A stretch of DNA of 37,905 bases, taken from the NCBI RefSeq assembly GCF_935825525.1, contig NZ_CAKXZT010000130.1, positions 1 through 37,905 on the forward strand. The letters are read 5' to 3'. Each line of letters starts with the position of its first letter. Position 1 is the first letter of the stretch. The translations under genes were made by a program, and so were the position numbers. The notes under the pieces were generated by a model. That model was not told the origin of the DNA. It worked only from the letters and a program-made list of their open reading frames with translations, and did no database searches. This document shows, in pieces, positions 16,665 through 25,267 of this stretch. This stretch comes from Mesorhizobium escarrei (GTDB lineage Bacteria > Pseudomonadota > Alphaproteobacteria > Rhizobiales > Rhizobiaceae).

Positions 16665-18272
16665 ATGTCTCTAAAGCCAAAATCATCCTCGCCCGCGGCG
16701 GTATTTGCCGCGAAAGTCACCAGTCTTGAATCCACGCCTGCCGTCGTCTCGAACGCGATCAAGACGACGCCCGGCCACGGCGTCGCCGGACGTCACGCGA
16801 CGAGAGCGCTGCTCGATGCCCTGTCCGGGCACAAGGACCCGGGCATGTTCGGGCGCATGTTTCCCCAACTTGCCCCGCTCAACGTTCCAGACGCCAAGCT
16901 CCAGGTTCTCGCCGACGCGATGAAGGACCCGGATCCGGGCAGCCAGACGGGGAACAATCCGAACATTCCGGCTGGCTTCACCTATTTCGGCCAGTTCGTG
17001 GACCACGACATCACGCTTGATTTGACGTCTTTGGGAGACAAGGAAAAGGATCCGCTCGGCATTGAGAACTTCCGCACCCCGAGCGTCGACCTCGATTGCA
17101 TTTACGGCCTCGGCCCTGACGGCAGCCCGCACCTCTATGCGCGCAATCCGGCCGCGGGAAACAAGCACGGCCCCAAGCTGCTGATAGGCAAGAACATCAC
17201 GGTCGGCTTCGGCGGCATCACCGGCGATTTCCGCAACGACCTGCCGCGCAGCCCCGAAGGTTTTGCGCTCATCGGCGACCACCGAAATGACGAAAACCTG
17301 CTCGTGGCGCAGACGCATCTGGCCTTCCTCAAGTTCCACAACGCCGTCTGCGACATGCTATCGGCCTCAACCAACCCGCCAGCCGACATCTTCAAGGAAG
17401 CCCGCAAGATCGTCACCTGGCACTACCAGTGGATCGTGCTGCACGACTGGGTGGAGCGCTTGACCGAGCCGGGAACGGTCGCCAAAATCCTCCACAACGG
17501 CCGCAAGTTCTATCGCTTCAAGAAAGTCCCCTACATGCCGGTCGAGTTTTCGGCCGCCGCCTACCGGCTTGGCCACAGCATGGTCCGCGAGAAATATCCC
17601 CACAACAAGGTGTTCACGCTCGCCGATTTTCAACGGCTGTTCGATTTCAGCGGCCTCTCGGGTTCGATCATCGGGGACCTCGCACCAAACCCGCCGACTG
17701 GACCCATCCCGGTTTCGGCGCTGCCCAGCAACTGGATCATCGACTGGCGGCGGTTTTACGAGTTGGGGGACAGCGGCGGCGCTCCAGTAAAAATGACCCC
17801 GACACGGAAGATCGATCCGCAACTGGCACCCATCCTGCACAGCCTGCCTGGCGGCGGTGGCAATCTCGCTTTCCGCAACCTTAAGCGGGGCGTCAATCTC
17901 GGCCTCCCTTCGGGTCAGGACGTCGCCGAGCACATGAAGATCAAGAACCCGCTGACCCCGGACGAGATCGCCTCCGACAGCAACGGATCGACGGACGGAC
18001 AGGCGACGAAGTCGCAAGGCCTGCACAGCAAGACACCGCTCTGGTACTACATCCTCAAAGAAGCCAAGGTCCGGCACGACGGCCTCAGGCTCGGCCCCGT
18101 GGGGTCGATCATGGTGTCGGAGGTCTTCGTCGGCCTCGTCCATGGCGACCAGAACTCCTTCCTCTGGAGGGAAAAGAACTGGAAGCCGACGCTGCCTTCG
18201 GCGACCCCCGGCGACTTCAAGATGGCCGACATGCTCCGGTTCGTGAACGACATCAATCCGATAGGAGACTGA
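16665..18272 (+). CDS. Animal-type heme peroxidase
   Basis: 535 residues, ATG 16665 with AGGAG 7 bases upstream. It belongs to the peroxidase-cyclooxygenase (animal heme peroxidase) superfamily. FGQFVDHDITLDL carries the distal His114, next to the Asp that in the family binds heme covalently. The catalytic-Arg region follows, then AAYRLGHSMVREKYP with the proximal heme ligand His304. RSPEGFALIGDHRNDENLL is also typical. There is no signal peptide, so it is probably cytoplasmic or exported by another route. In bacteria such enzymes oxidise halides or organic substrates with hydrogen peroxide; the substrate here is unknown. It is a complete single gene with its own leader and a hairpin directly after it. 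It is not obviously tied to the immune-type genes. Confidence 0.9.
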   Translation: MSLKPKSSSPAAVFAAKVTSLESTPAVVSNAIKTTPGHGVAGRHATRALLDALSGHKDPGMFGRMFPQLAPLNVPDAKLQVLADAMKDPDPGSQTGNNPNIPAGFTYFGQFVDHDITLDLTSLGDKEKDPLGIENFRTPSVDLDCIYGLGPDGSPHLYARNPAAGNKHGPKLLIGKNITVGFGGITGDFRNDLPRSPEGFALIGDHRNDENLLVAQTHLAFLKFHNAVCDMLSASTNPPADIFKEARKIVTWHYQWIVLHDWVERLTEPGTVAKILHNGRKFYRFKKVPYMPVEFSAAAYRLGHSMVREKYPHNKVFTLADFQRLFDFSGLSGSIIGDLAPNPPTGPIPVSALPSNWIIDWRRFYELGDSGGAPVKMTPTRKIDPQLAPILHSLPGGGGNLAFRNLKRGVNLGLPSGQDVAEHMKIKNPLTPDEIASDSNGSTDGQATKSQGLHSKTPLWYYILKEAKVRHDGLRLGPVGSIMVSEVFVGLVHGDQNSFLWREKNWKPTLPSATPGDFKMADMLRFVNDINPIGD

Positions 18273-18282
18273 TACGTCGGCC

Positions 18283-18318
18283 AAATGGCTGCGGTGCTGC
18301 TTCCCGCCGCAGCCATTT
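18283..18318 (+). terminator. Hairpin terminator after the peroxidase gene
   Basis: A perfect 12-base inverted repeat, AAATGGCTGCGG and CCGCAGCCATTT, with a 12-base loop, 10 bases after the stop codon. The descending arm ends in TTT, a short U-tract, so it may act as an intrinsic terminator for transcription from the peroxidase gene. Confidence 0.65.
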
Positions 18319-18699
18319 CAACGGGTTGGACGAAGGGTCGTAATGGCTCTGCAGCGGAGCCCCACTTTTTGCAACTGTCGATGTGCTGGATCGTCTGCAT
18401 GTCAAAGCCGTCCAGCGCTCGGCTTCTGTCCTGGCGCCCGTGTGTTCGCCTTGAACGGGCCAACACCGCTCGATGACAAGCGAGCAATCGAAAAGGTCAA
18501 GGGGCCTGCTCTGTACTAAGAGTTAGCGGCGCTCAGCAATTCGGCTCCGTCGTGCCGGGTCTGGAGAATGTTGGATTCCAGTTCCCTTCCCTCCGCCAGT
18601 CCATTTGTGAAACTATTCTCCGATCCGGCCTCAGCTGCCCAGAATGCCCGCGTTCTGCGGGGTTCCAAGAGAAAAGCTGTGCACTGCATTGAACGCTGA
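18319..18699. other. Gap with nothing recognisable
   Basis: About 380 bases between the peroxidase terminator and the methyltransferase scrap. No convincing coding sequence on either strand. Confidence 0.4.
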
Positions 18700-18912
18700 G
18701 GGAGCCATAGCGAACCGTTCAGCGGCTCAGGCACCACGATCATCGCCGCCGAGATGACCGGCCGCTGCTGCCATGCTGTCGAACTCAGCCCTGCCTATGT
18801 CGATGTGGCCGTGAAGCGCTGGCAGGAGTTCACTGGCCAGACAACAACGCTGGATGGTGATGGCCGCACCTTCGCTGAACTCAGCGCCGAGCGTCTGGCG
18901 GAGGCTGCCTGA
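18700..18912 (+). pseudogene. DNA methyltransferase C-terminal scrap
   Basis: 71 codons without a start encode EPFSGSGTTIIAAEMTGR, the S-adenosylmethionine-binding FxGxG motif of DNA methyltransferases, followed by HAVELSPAYVDVAVKRWQEF (motif X-like region) and TTLDGDGRTFAEL, and end in TGA. This is the 3' end of a phage- or ParB-linked DNA modification gene of the type common in rhizobial prophages. The N-terminal three quarters with the catalytic motif are gone. Confidence 0.75.
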
Positions 18913-19182
18913 GATGGCTCACAATCAGTACGGCATAAGATGACAGCATGCCTACCAGCCAATCCTCGAACATCTAGCTGTGAGTTCGGAAAAAGCCGAA
19001 GAGACGTCTCAATTTCACGTCGGGCATCAAAATGCTTTTGCCTGCGCCAAAAACCAGTCTGTTCAATCCGAAGTGATATGACACCTTAGTTGTTCTTATC
19101 ACAACTAATCCACTGAAAAAGACTGAAAGAACTGTAACTATAGTCGCTTTTGCCCATGTGTAAAGGCTATAAAGCAGAGCAC

Positions 19183-19732
19183 CTACCACGACGTGTGCTT
19201 CCTGATGGCAGCGGCAATCTGCGTCGCCGCCTGTTTGGACGCTTCATCCTGCTCGATTGCGAAGCGGGCGCCTCCTCGCTCAAAGGCTCGCCGACGACCG
19301 CATGAAGCAGCCTGAGCAACTCACCGCCGATTGGGCCGTCGGGATACGCGTGGAAGTCGAGAAAAATGCGTAGGTCGGCGAAATCCTGCAGCTCGGCGTT
19401 GTCGAGCCTTACCGGCACGAAGCGAAAGCCCTTCTTCTTCGTGGTCCGCTGCTCCATGACTTGGTACTCACGGCGCACCCAGTCGGAGTCGCGCGCGGCA
19501 TTCGACCAAACGAGCACACCCCTTGGCTGGTTGCGAGCGCGTCTTCGAGCCGCGCAATCAACTGGTCGCCTGCGACGAGTACGCACTGGTCGAGGAACAC
19601 TTTGTGCCCGTAACGCCGGAGCACATCGTAAAGGTTCATGACCCGCGGCCGGTTGGCCGATCGGTACGAGAGAAAAACGTTCCATTGCTCGCCATCGGCG
19701 AGCGGGCGGGGGGCGGCGCCAAATTCTAGCAT
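19183..19732 (-). pseudogene. TIR-domain protein with two frameshifts
   Basis: ATG 19732 begins MLEFGAAPRPLADGEQ, followed by NVFLSYRSANRPRVMNLYDV, the first TIR strand and helix, and KVFLDQCVLVAGDQL (BB-loop region). At 19515-19519 a CACAC run holds an extra dinucleotide. In the restored frame the protein continues VLVWSNAARDSDWVRREYQV, where the Glu after DWVRR is the expected catalytic residue, then FRFVPVRLDNAELQDF. A second shift near 19270 leads to ARFAIEQDEASKQAATQIAA and a stop at 19183. Repaired, it is a ~180-residue single-domain TIR protein. It lies 41 bases after the protease gene, as third gene of the hydrolase-protease operon. TIR effectors cleave NAD or make nucleotide signals. 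As sequenced it is dead or switched off. Confidence 0.8.
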
Positions 19733-19773
19733 CAATGGGGATCGGCATGTCGACACTCCAGCAGTGGTTGCGA

Positions 19774-21390
19774 CTAACATGCTTCAGAATAGCTCGCGTC
19801 GAACGCCGAGCGGATATGGTCGATGCGAATGCCTTCGTTAGCTTGATAGGTGCCGGCCTGGCCATTGAGGCGCGGCATCCCATCACCGCCGGCATGATGC
19901 AGCCCAATCAATCGCCACTCGTGAGAGAACACCGGGCTGCCCGAGTTGCCACCTTCTGTGGGCGTCCGGTAATGAAGGAGCCTTCCAGCGTCTTCGTAGT
20001 CGAGCAGCTCATTATCGGCCAGCGAAAATGAAAGCGTGCCGCCTCCTGGATGTCCGATGACGATGACTCGCGCACCACGCTTGGGAAGCTGCTGAGCCAA
20101 AGGATAGGACTGGGTCAGCGGCACCGGGACATCGAGCTCCGCGACTGTGACGTCCAGCTCTTTGCGTGGAGACGACCAGAGCACCTTCGCGATCTTCAAC
20201 TCCTGTGTCGGAGGCACCGTTTCATGCGCTTGCAGCGAAATGACCACCTCGCCAGGCGGTATGCCTTCGCTTTCTCCCGTCGGATCGATGACGTGCGCGT
20301 TGGTGACCAGCACCGTTTCCGGGCCGAGCTTCGAAGAGAAGTCCGAGCCGCGCATTAGGAAGCCGGTGCCGTCTCCGCGGGCGAACTCACGGCCGATGCG
20401 CGCCACGGCACGGCAGCGCTCGACGCCTTTGAGGTAGTTCTCGAGCGTGACGAAGTGGTCCTTTCCGAATACTTTCTCGTATTCTATCTTCGCGGTGGGC
20501 GACTCGAGCGCTCCGCGAACCTGCGCCGGCTGCAGGACAATGCTACCGCTTTCGACCTCGACGAGGCGTGCCCTGAGTAAGGTGAGGAGCTTGCCGCCGG
20601 GATGTCCGGGCTCATCGAGCTCCCAGATCTCTTCGAACTGTCGGAGGGTGCTGCCCAGGGCAAAGGCGTTGACTGCTGGGTGCCAGATGTACTCGGAAAG
20701 ATGTCTTGCGGCTTCGTCCCACTGCCCTAGCGCGACGCACGCTTCAGCCCACGTCGCGTGATCCCAACGATCGTTCTCACGTTTCTGCTCCAGATGATCG
20801 ATGATCTGTTGAGCAAGCGACTGAGGGTTTGGACCAGCCGGCGGCGAGATGCCGTGACGGCCCGCAAGCGCCAGCAGGGCGACCGCGTTAATGCCGTGCC
20901 AGGTGCGAGCCGGCGGATCGGCCGCGTAGACACGGCTGTAGCACCGGATCGCTTCGCTGATCGCGTTCTTCGGCCATGCCCCTTTCATCCTGCGCCGCGT
21001 AACGGCATTCTGTTTAACCGCACGGCCGATCAGTCCGCGCACCTCCGCCAGTTCGCTGGGTGCGAGTTTCGGGATACCGGCGAGCTGCTGCAGCTGCGCA
21101 CGTGCTGCGCCAATCTTACCGCGCTCGATCATTGCCTGTGCATAGCGCTGTCGTGTCAGGCGCGTGGCGCCCCCCCGTCCAAGCAGCGCTTCCCCTATCT
21201 CTTCGCTCAGATCGAACCATCGGCTTTCGTTCAGACAAAGGATCAGCTTCTCCGTGGCCTTCTCGGAAAGCGACGCGTCGGGTGCAGCTAGTGCTGCTGT
21301 CAGCGCTGCCACCTCTGCTCGCGCCTGGTCCTTTGCGTATCTCTTCGCGGCATCGCAGATCGAGACGGCCACGCTGTCGAAGGTCGTCAT
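19774..21390 (-). CDS. TPR/DUF4071-like helical domain fused to trypsin-like serine protease
   Basis: 538 residues. ATG 21390 overlaps the stop of the hydrolase gene as ATGA and has GGAG upstream, so translation is coupled. Residues ~1-300 are helical repeats (ISEAIRCYSRVYAADPPART, then WHGINAVALLALAGRHG), resembling the TPR-like DUF4071/TRAFs-binding region. Residues ~335-538 are a trypsin-fold protease. Its triad is His366 in VLVTNAHVID, Asp413 in ELDVTVAEL and Ser483 in TEGGNSGSPVF. All three are present, so it should be active. There is no signal peptide or membrane segment, so it acts in the cytoplasm. The plan of helical repeats plus cytosolic protease is typical of bacterial conflict systems, where the protease is released or activated after sensing. 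The target may be a neighbour product or a host protein (inference). Confidence 0.88.
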   Translation of the reverse strand: MTTFDSVAVSICDAAKRYAKDQARAEVAALTAALAAPDASLSEKATEKLILCLNESRWFDLSEEIGEALLGRGGATRLTRQRYAQAMIERGKIGAARAQLQQLAGIPKLAPSELAEVRGLIGRAVKQNAVTRRRMKGAWPKNAISEAIRCYSRVYAADPPARTWHGINAVALLALAGRHGISPPAGPNPQSLAQQIIDHLEQKRENDRWDHATWAEACVALGQWDEAARHLSEYIWHPAVNAFALGSTLRQFEEIWELDEPGHPGGKLLTLLRARLVEVESGSIVLQPAQVRGALESPTAKIEYEKVFGKDHFVTLENYLKGVERCRAVARIGREFARGDGTGFLMRGSDFSSKLGPETVLVTNAHVIDPTGESEGIPPGEVVISLQAHETVPPTQELKIAKVLWSSPRKELDVTVAELDVPVPLTQSYPLAQQLPKRGARVIVIGHPGGGTLSFSLADNELLDYEDAGRLLHYRTPTEGGNSGSPVFSHEWRLIGLHHAGGDGMPRLNGQAGTYQANEGIRIDHIRSAFDASYSEAC

Positions 21391-22328
21391 GGCCACTCCA
21401 CTTTCAGAAGCTTCGCTATGCGCGCACGTAGCTCCTTGCCCTGCAGGTACTTGCTGATACTATGCCGCCACTCTCCCCAGTTGGGCTCTTCCAGGTCCTC
21501 AATAACAGGTGAGCCTTTTTTCTGGTAATCGTTGGCGATTCGCGGATCGGCCCCAGCAACGAGATCGAGCCGATCGAAGATGTTGATCCACGGCCCGCGC
21601 AGTTTGTCCGACGGGAAGCCGTCCTCGCGCTTCCATTTCGGGAAAAAGTCCTGCACTTCATCGAGCCCGAGAGGACTGCCGATCGTAATGAGTCCATCAA
21701 CGGGTGGGCAGTCGTCCTCGTGCATGAGGCAGTCGTAGGCGATGATCGTTCCCATGCTGTGCGACACTACGACGAGCGGGTGGCAGTCATCCTTCACCGC
21801 ATGCAGATCATCCATAAAGCGCTTCCGCAGCTCGTCCCGCACCCGGAAGGTCTCGCTTGCGCGGGGCGTGAATTCCTTGTTGAAGAAGTAGAGATGCGCG
21901 TCCCGCACGAGCTTCGCCATCAGGCGATTGCGCAGCCAGGCAGGCAGCGGAACTCGCTCGTAGCGAAGCTGATCCCGTTCTGTCTTGGAAAGCGTCGCCG
22001 GGTCAAGGTCGTCTGCTGTGATGCCCACGTCGCGCGAGAGCCGTGCGACGAAGGCAGCTTCGTCAGGCGGCAGCTTGTCCGGAGCCAGTGTGACGGCCTC
22101 GTGGCCCTCGACGAGCACTTCGTCGCCCGACGCCGCACTTTCGTAAGCCGCCAGATCGGTATCAGCCGATGGATAGAGCACATTCGCCCAATACACCATC
22201 GACGATTCGACGCCGCGGTCGTCGAGGCTCACCCCGCCTTCGTGTCCGAGCTTCCGCTTCCAGAGGTTGAGCAAGTATTCATGCTCGGGTTTGTTCGAGA
22301 GGCCGTGGATAAACACGACGGTCGCCAT
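21387..22328 (-). CDS. Cytosolic alpha/beta hydrolase (lipase/esterase-like), paralogue 1
   Basis: 313 residues. ATG 22328 is preferred over ATG 22346 because the paralogue at 27588 begins at the same place (MATVVFIHG and MAHVTFIHG) and AGGGG lies upstream. FIHGLSNKPEHEYLL carries the oxyanion-hole HG motif. VVVSHSMGTIIAYDC holds the nucleophile Ser191. ITIGSPLGLDEVQDFF and INIFDRLDLVAGADPRIAND supply the acid region, and EWRHSISKYL the likely catalytic His. The spacing is that of PGAP1/lipase-like hydrolases. It is 313 residues against 312 for the paralogue. First gene of the operon hydrolase-protease-TIR. The substrate could be a lipid or an acylated protein (inference). Confidence 0.88.
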   Translation of the reverse strand: MATVVFIHGLSNKPEHEYLLNLWKRKLGHEGGVSLDDRGVESSMVYWANVLYPSADTDLAAYESAASGDEVLVEGHEAVTLAPDKLPPDEAAFVARLSRDVGITADDLDPATLSKTERDQLRYERVPLPAWLRNRLMAKLVRDAHLYFFNKEFTPRASETFRVRDELRKRFMDDLHAVKDDCHPLVVVSHSMGTIIAYDCLMHEDDCPPVDGLITIGSPLGLDEVQDFFPKWKREDGFPSDKLRGPWINIFDRLDLVAGADPRIANDYQKKGSPVIEDLEEPNWGEWRHSISKYLQGKELRARIAKLLKVEWP

Positions 22329-22416
22329 CGCTGCTTCCCCTGGCATGAGAGTTCTTTACTAGGCTAAGGCGCGGCTCTCGACTTGTATACCCTTCTCAAC
22401 GGAAATATCGGCATTG

Positions 22417-22822
22417 TCATATTCGGGTAGGACCGATGCGGTCCTGATACTTTACCCCCTGTGCCCGCCGGCGCGCCACATCCGGGCGATCCTGCTCACT
22501 GGCGATCAGCGTCTTTTTTTGTGACTGAGCTTCTCGGCGTGAACGAACTCCCATACCGAGCGGTAATCGACCTTCAGGCCGTGATCGCCAAGCTCGGCCA
22601 CAAGACCGCGCAGTGTGAACTCCGCCGCCCGGCAGCGCCGCAGCAGCCAGTCCCGATGCTCTCCGGCAATCTTCTTCGGTCTGTGCCCACCCATCTTGCC
22701 GGGTGTCAGCTTGTTCGTCTCGCGCAAGGGGCGCACCCATCGGATGACCGTGCTGATTCCAACCCCGTAGCGCTCTGCCGCCTGACGTCGCGACAGGCTC
22801 CGGACAGCGCGGGCGCATGTTC
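22417..22822 (-). pseudogene. IS630-family transposase scrap with A-run frameshift site
   Basis: The minus strand encodes SLSRRQAAERYGVGISTVIR (helix-turn-helix), then PGKMGGHRPKKIAGEHRDWL, LVAELGDHGLKVDYRSVWEF and VHAEKLS. After a run of seven A's at about 22512-22518 the frame changes and continues TLIASEQDRPDVARRRAQ to a stop. Rhizobial IS630 members often join their two frames by slippage on such an A-run, so this shift may be natural. The catalytic half (normally starting LVFIDETW) and both ends are missing. Confidence 0.8.
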
Positions 22823-22891
22823 ATGAACAATCTAATATACTCGTACAGCGAGTTGGTATAGTGTGATGAAGAAAAGTTGTCGGAGGCAACT

Positions 22892-23737
22892 ATGCCATCA
22901 GCAATTCCCGCGGGTATGTTTTCTTCTTCTGAGATACGCAAGCATCGCGACACCATTGCAGAATTTTGCGATGCGGCGGCTGATTTTCTTGACTGGGTCT
23001 TTGCCGATCACAAGGCGTTCTACGCCAAATGGGCGGTGTCTAAGTATTACGGCAACCGCAAGCCTGAGCACCGTACACGCGAACTTCGCATCAAGGAACT
23101 TCGCAAGTTCGGCAAACCGGCATTCCTAGTCGACCAGCAAGTGGCGACCGCATGCATTTTGCTGGCAATGCAGGCGGTGGAGCAAGGCTTAAACGCAACC
23201 GGCATGGGCAACACTTGGAAGAAGATCAACAATCAGCTAAAAATCGACCAGAAGTTCTACGGCACTGACCTGCAAATGATGCTGCAGCAGCTCGGGTGGA
23301 AGATTTACTACTGGAACCCGGATCCGTCGAAGAACGCACAATGGGACGCGGAGGACCAGCAGCTCAATCCGCTGAAACCGCCACGCAAGTGGATGCCGGT
23401 GTGGGGAGGGCATGCCCTCCGGTATGCATCGGTAAAAAACCGGGGCGTCTACCACGATTCGAAGGTGGACAATTCGACCGAGTTGGTCGGGTTCAAGAAA
23501 ACGCAGCCTGCCGCCTTCGCCAACGTTCCTATCTTCGTCGGTATCGCACATGCGGGTTACCACGTATTCCCCGGACGTCGCGGCGAAGTGGTGGAAGCCC
23601 ATTCGATGCGCCAAATGATCGCCAAGGACAACATCGAATTCTCCCCGTTTAACCCACTGGCGACGGGTGGCGGCCCGCGCTGGACCCGCTCGGAAAAATA
23701 CCGCTCAGGCCTCATCGCCGTGCCATTCGATTTCTGA
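22892..23737 (+). CDS. Intact 281-residue protein, possible papain/NlpC-like fold
   Basis: ATG 22892 has CGGAGG 5 bases upstream; an in-frame TTG at 22877 is less likely. I do not recognise the family. Visible parts: an N-terminal helical region rich in aromatic residues (DFLDWVFADHKAFYAKWAVS), an ACILLAMQAVEQGLN helix starting with Ala-Cys, an aromatic middle (LQQLGWKIYYWNPDPSKN), and IAHAGYHVFPGRRGEVVEAH near the C-terminus. A Cys at the start of a helix and a later His in strand-like context could be the Cys/His pair of a papain- or NlpC/P60-type enzyme, but this is speculation. No signal peptide. It stands between two IS or pseudogene regions and is well preserved, which suggests selection. 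Confidence 0.6.
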   Translation: MPSAIPAGMFSSSEIRKHRDTIAEFCDAAADFLDWVFADHKAFYAKWAVSKYYGNRKPEHRTRELRIKELRKFGKPAFLVDQQVATACILLAMQAVEQGLNATGMGNTWKKINNQLKIDQKFYGTDLQMMLQQLGWKIYYWNPDPSKNAQWDAEDQQLNPLKPPRKWMPVWGGHALRYASVKNRGVYHDSKVDNSTELVGFKKTQPAAFANVPIFVGIAHAGYHVFPGRRGEVVEAHSMRQMIAKDNIEFSPFNPLATGGGPRWTRSEKYRSGLIAVPFDF

Positions 23738-23827
23738 GTATCGGCGGCGTTGGTTTATGCGCTTGTTCGCCTGGCTTCCTAACATTCATCGCGCTGCGGC
23801 ACTTGGCGTTCAGGACTATCGCGGCGC

Positions 23828-24213
23828 GTGGTCGCCATCTCCTATCCAGACGGCTTCACCGCCATCGCGGGTGTTCCAAGCACAACGACGGATGGCCACG
23901 ACGGCGCGCGCTTCCGGGACCTTTCCGGTAGCGTCGAGTTCTATGTCTATTCGCCCCAGGCCGGCGGTATCGCCGCAGACACTGTTTCTGATCCGGCCAA
24001 GGAAACCCCAGCCGCAGTCGCTGACCGAAAGGGCGCCACAGGCACGGTGCGCCGGATCACCTATGTCGCCAAGGACGGTTCCTACCAGCGCTCGGTTGAA
24101 GAAACTCGCAGCGCCGACGGGCTGTAGAATCTGGTTTCGGCGACAAGTATTACACGCTGGGGCCTTGCGGAGTTCGCTACGCACACAAGGCTTTCAAGGA
24201 AATGCTGAAATGA
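23828..24213 (+). pseudogene. Broken hypothetical protein of a rhizobial type
   Basis: The plus strand encodes VAISYPDGFTAIAGVPSTTT, then DGHDGARFRDLSGSVEFYVY, ITYVAKDGSYQRSVEETRSA and a stop at 24125. The expected C-terminus follows in another frame: ESGFGDKYYTL then YAHKAFKEMLK and TGA at 24211. Upstream of 23828 the beginning is out of frame. It resembles small secreted or periplasmic beta-rich proteins of Bradyrhizobium whose function is unknown. At least one stop or frameshift and no proper start make it a pseudogene. Confidence 0.55.
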
Positions 24214-24549
24214 TACCAGGATTGAAGCGCCACAAATCCGCTTTCGGTTGAGGCTGGTCCAAGAGGGTTGTCCGGACCGGGCTGTTATCGTGTTGAAGAA
24301 GCTGTGCAGAGCCGCGGGGCGCGACGCTTGATGCAGGCAACAGCCTGGAGGCACACTCCGTCCAAAGTTTCTGTCTGAGAGTGTCAAAGAGCCTTGGTCT
24401 GACGCTAACCAGTGAGGGGGAACGATGGCGTACGCTGTTACCGCGTCACTGTGACTGCAAGTAATCGCCATGCCTATCGAGTGAGGCTGGAAGGGGAGGT
24501 CGCCGCGGTCGGCGGCGGCTCTCGTACCGCATCGGCTGCGGGCTTGTAA
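24214..24549. other. Gap with nothing recognisable
   Basis: About 340 bases between the broken gene and the small membrane protein. No supportable gene, repeat or hairpin found. Confidence 0.4.
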
Positions 24550-24789
24550 CTAAAACATATGTGCGACGCGACCAACCTCGATCATCGCCAGAACCACTGC
24601 TGAGGCCGCTGTAAGCAGCGCCAGAATTCGCTCGAAGTTCCTCAGGCCATGAATGTGTTGATGTGCAAGCTTCCTTCCGTCCCAATAGAGCTCGCCGTTT
24701 GACGGATCAATCCCAAGCGATCCAAGCCCCTCAATCGAGATCGCACTGACGTGTTTCGGCCAATGCTTCGGCCTATCGGTTGCTCCCAT
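24550..24789 (-). CDS. Small single-helix membrane protein
   Basis: 79 residues. ATG 24789 is chosen because GGAGG lies 7 bases upstream; the ATG at 24795 is too close to it. The N-terminal part contains VSAISIEGLGSLGIDPSNGE and LYWDGRKL, a pattern seen in short rhizobial proteins (a small domain before one membrane helix). The C-terminal part ILALLTAASAVVLAMIEVGR is a membrane helix. The N-terminal domain probably faces the cytoplasm. Function is unknown. It diverges from the protease cluster that begins at 25268. Confidence 0.65.
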   Translation of the reverse strand: MGATDRPKHWPKHVSAISIEGLGSLGIDPSNGELYWDGRKLAHQHIHGLRNFERILALLTAASAVVLAMIEVGRVAHMF

Positions 24790-25267
24790 GGCCATTCCTC
24801 CGTTTGGCGCAGCCTAGCTTAATTTCAAGTATCAGAGCAACGGTCGGTATGTTTGGTAGAAGTCTCCGCGACTCTATCGTGCACACAGCCCGCCACGGCT
24901 CGGAACTGTGACATCGACATCCACCACTGGTGTGCCCCTTGGCCATCGGCACGTCCTCCGACATTGGCTCGGTTGCTGACAAACAGGCAGGATTTCATAA
25001 GGCGCTGGTGTGGGAGCCGGAGCTGAATTGTTGGCCATCTTGCACGAGGCCGTTCTGGCGTTGGCGTGTCCTGTACGCGGAGAGCTACCCGGGCGGCGTC
25101 GAAGCGACTAGCCCAGGTCCTGCCTCGCCGCCTTGGTCCGCTGGGCGAGTGGGGGATAGATTTTCAGATGGAGCGCAAAATCGATAACTTTTTTGTTTCT
25201 ATTTTCTATGCTTTAGAACGATTTCGGAGTATTAACCTCTTGTCCTGAGTTTTGAATTTGGGAGAGG
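24790..25267. promoter_or_regulatory. Divergent intergenic region and leader of the second protease cluster
   Basis: 478 bases without a gene. The last 100 bases (25170-25267) are AT-rich (TTTTTTGTTTCTATTTTCTATG) and so are the likely promoter site of the cluster, but no clear -35/-10 pair stands out. GGAGAGG at 25261-25267 is a strong ribosome-binding site for the protease gene. Confidence 0.4.

Noticed and set aside
16683..17339. 218-codon minus-strand frame opposite the peroxidase
   Set aside because: Antisense shadow of a gene with complete heme peroxidase motifs.
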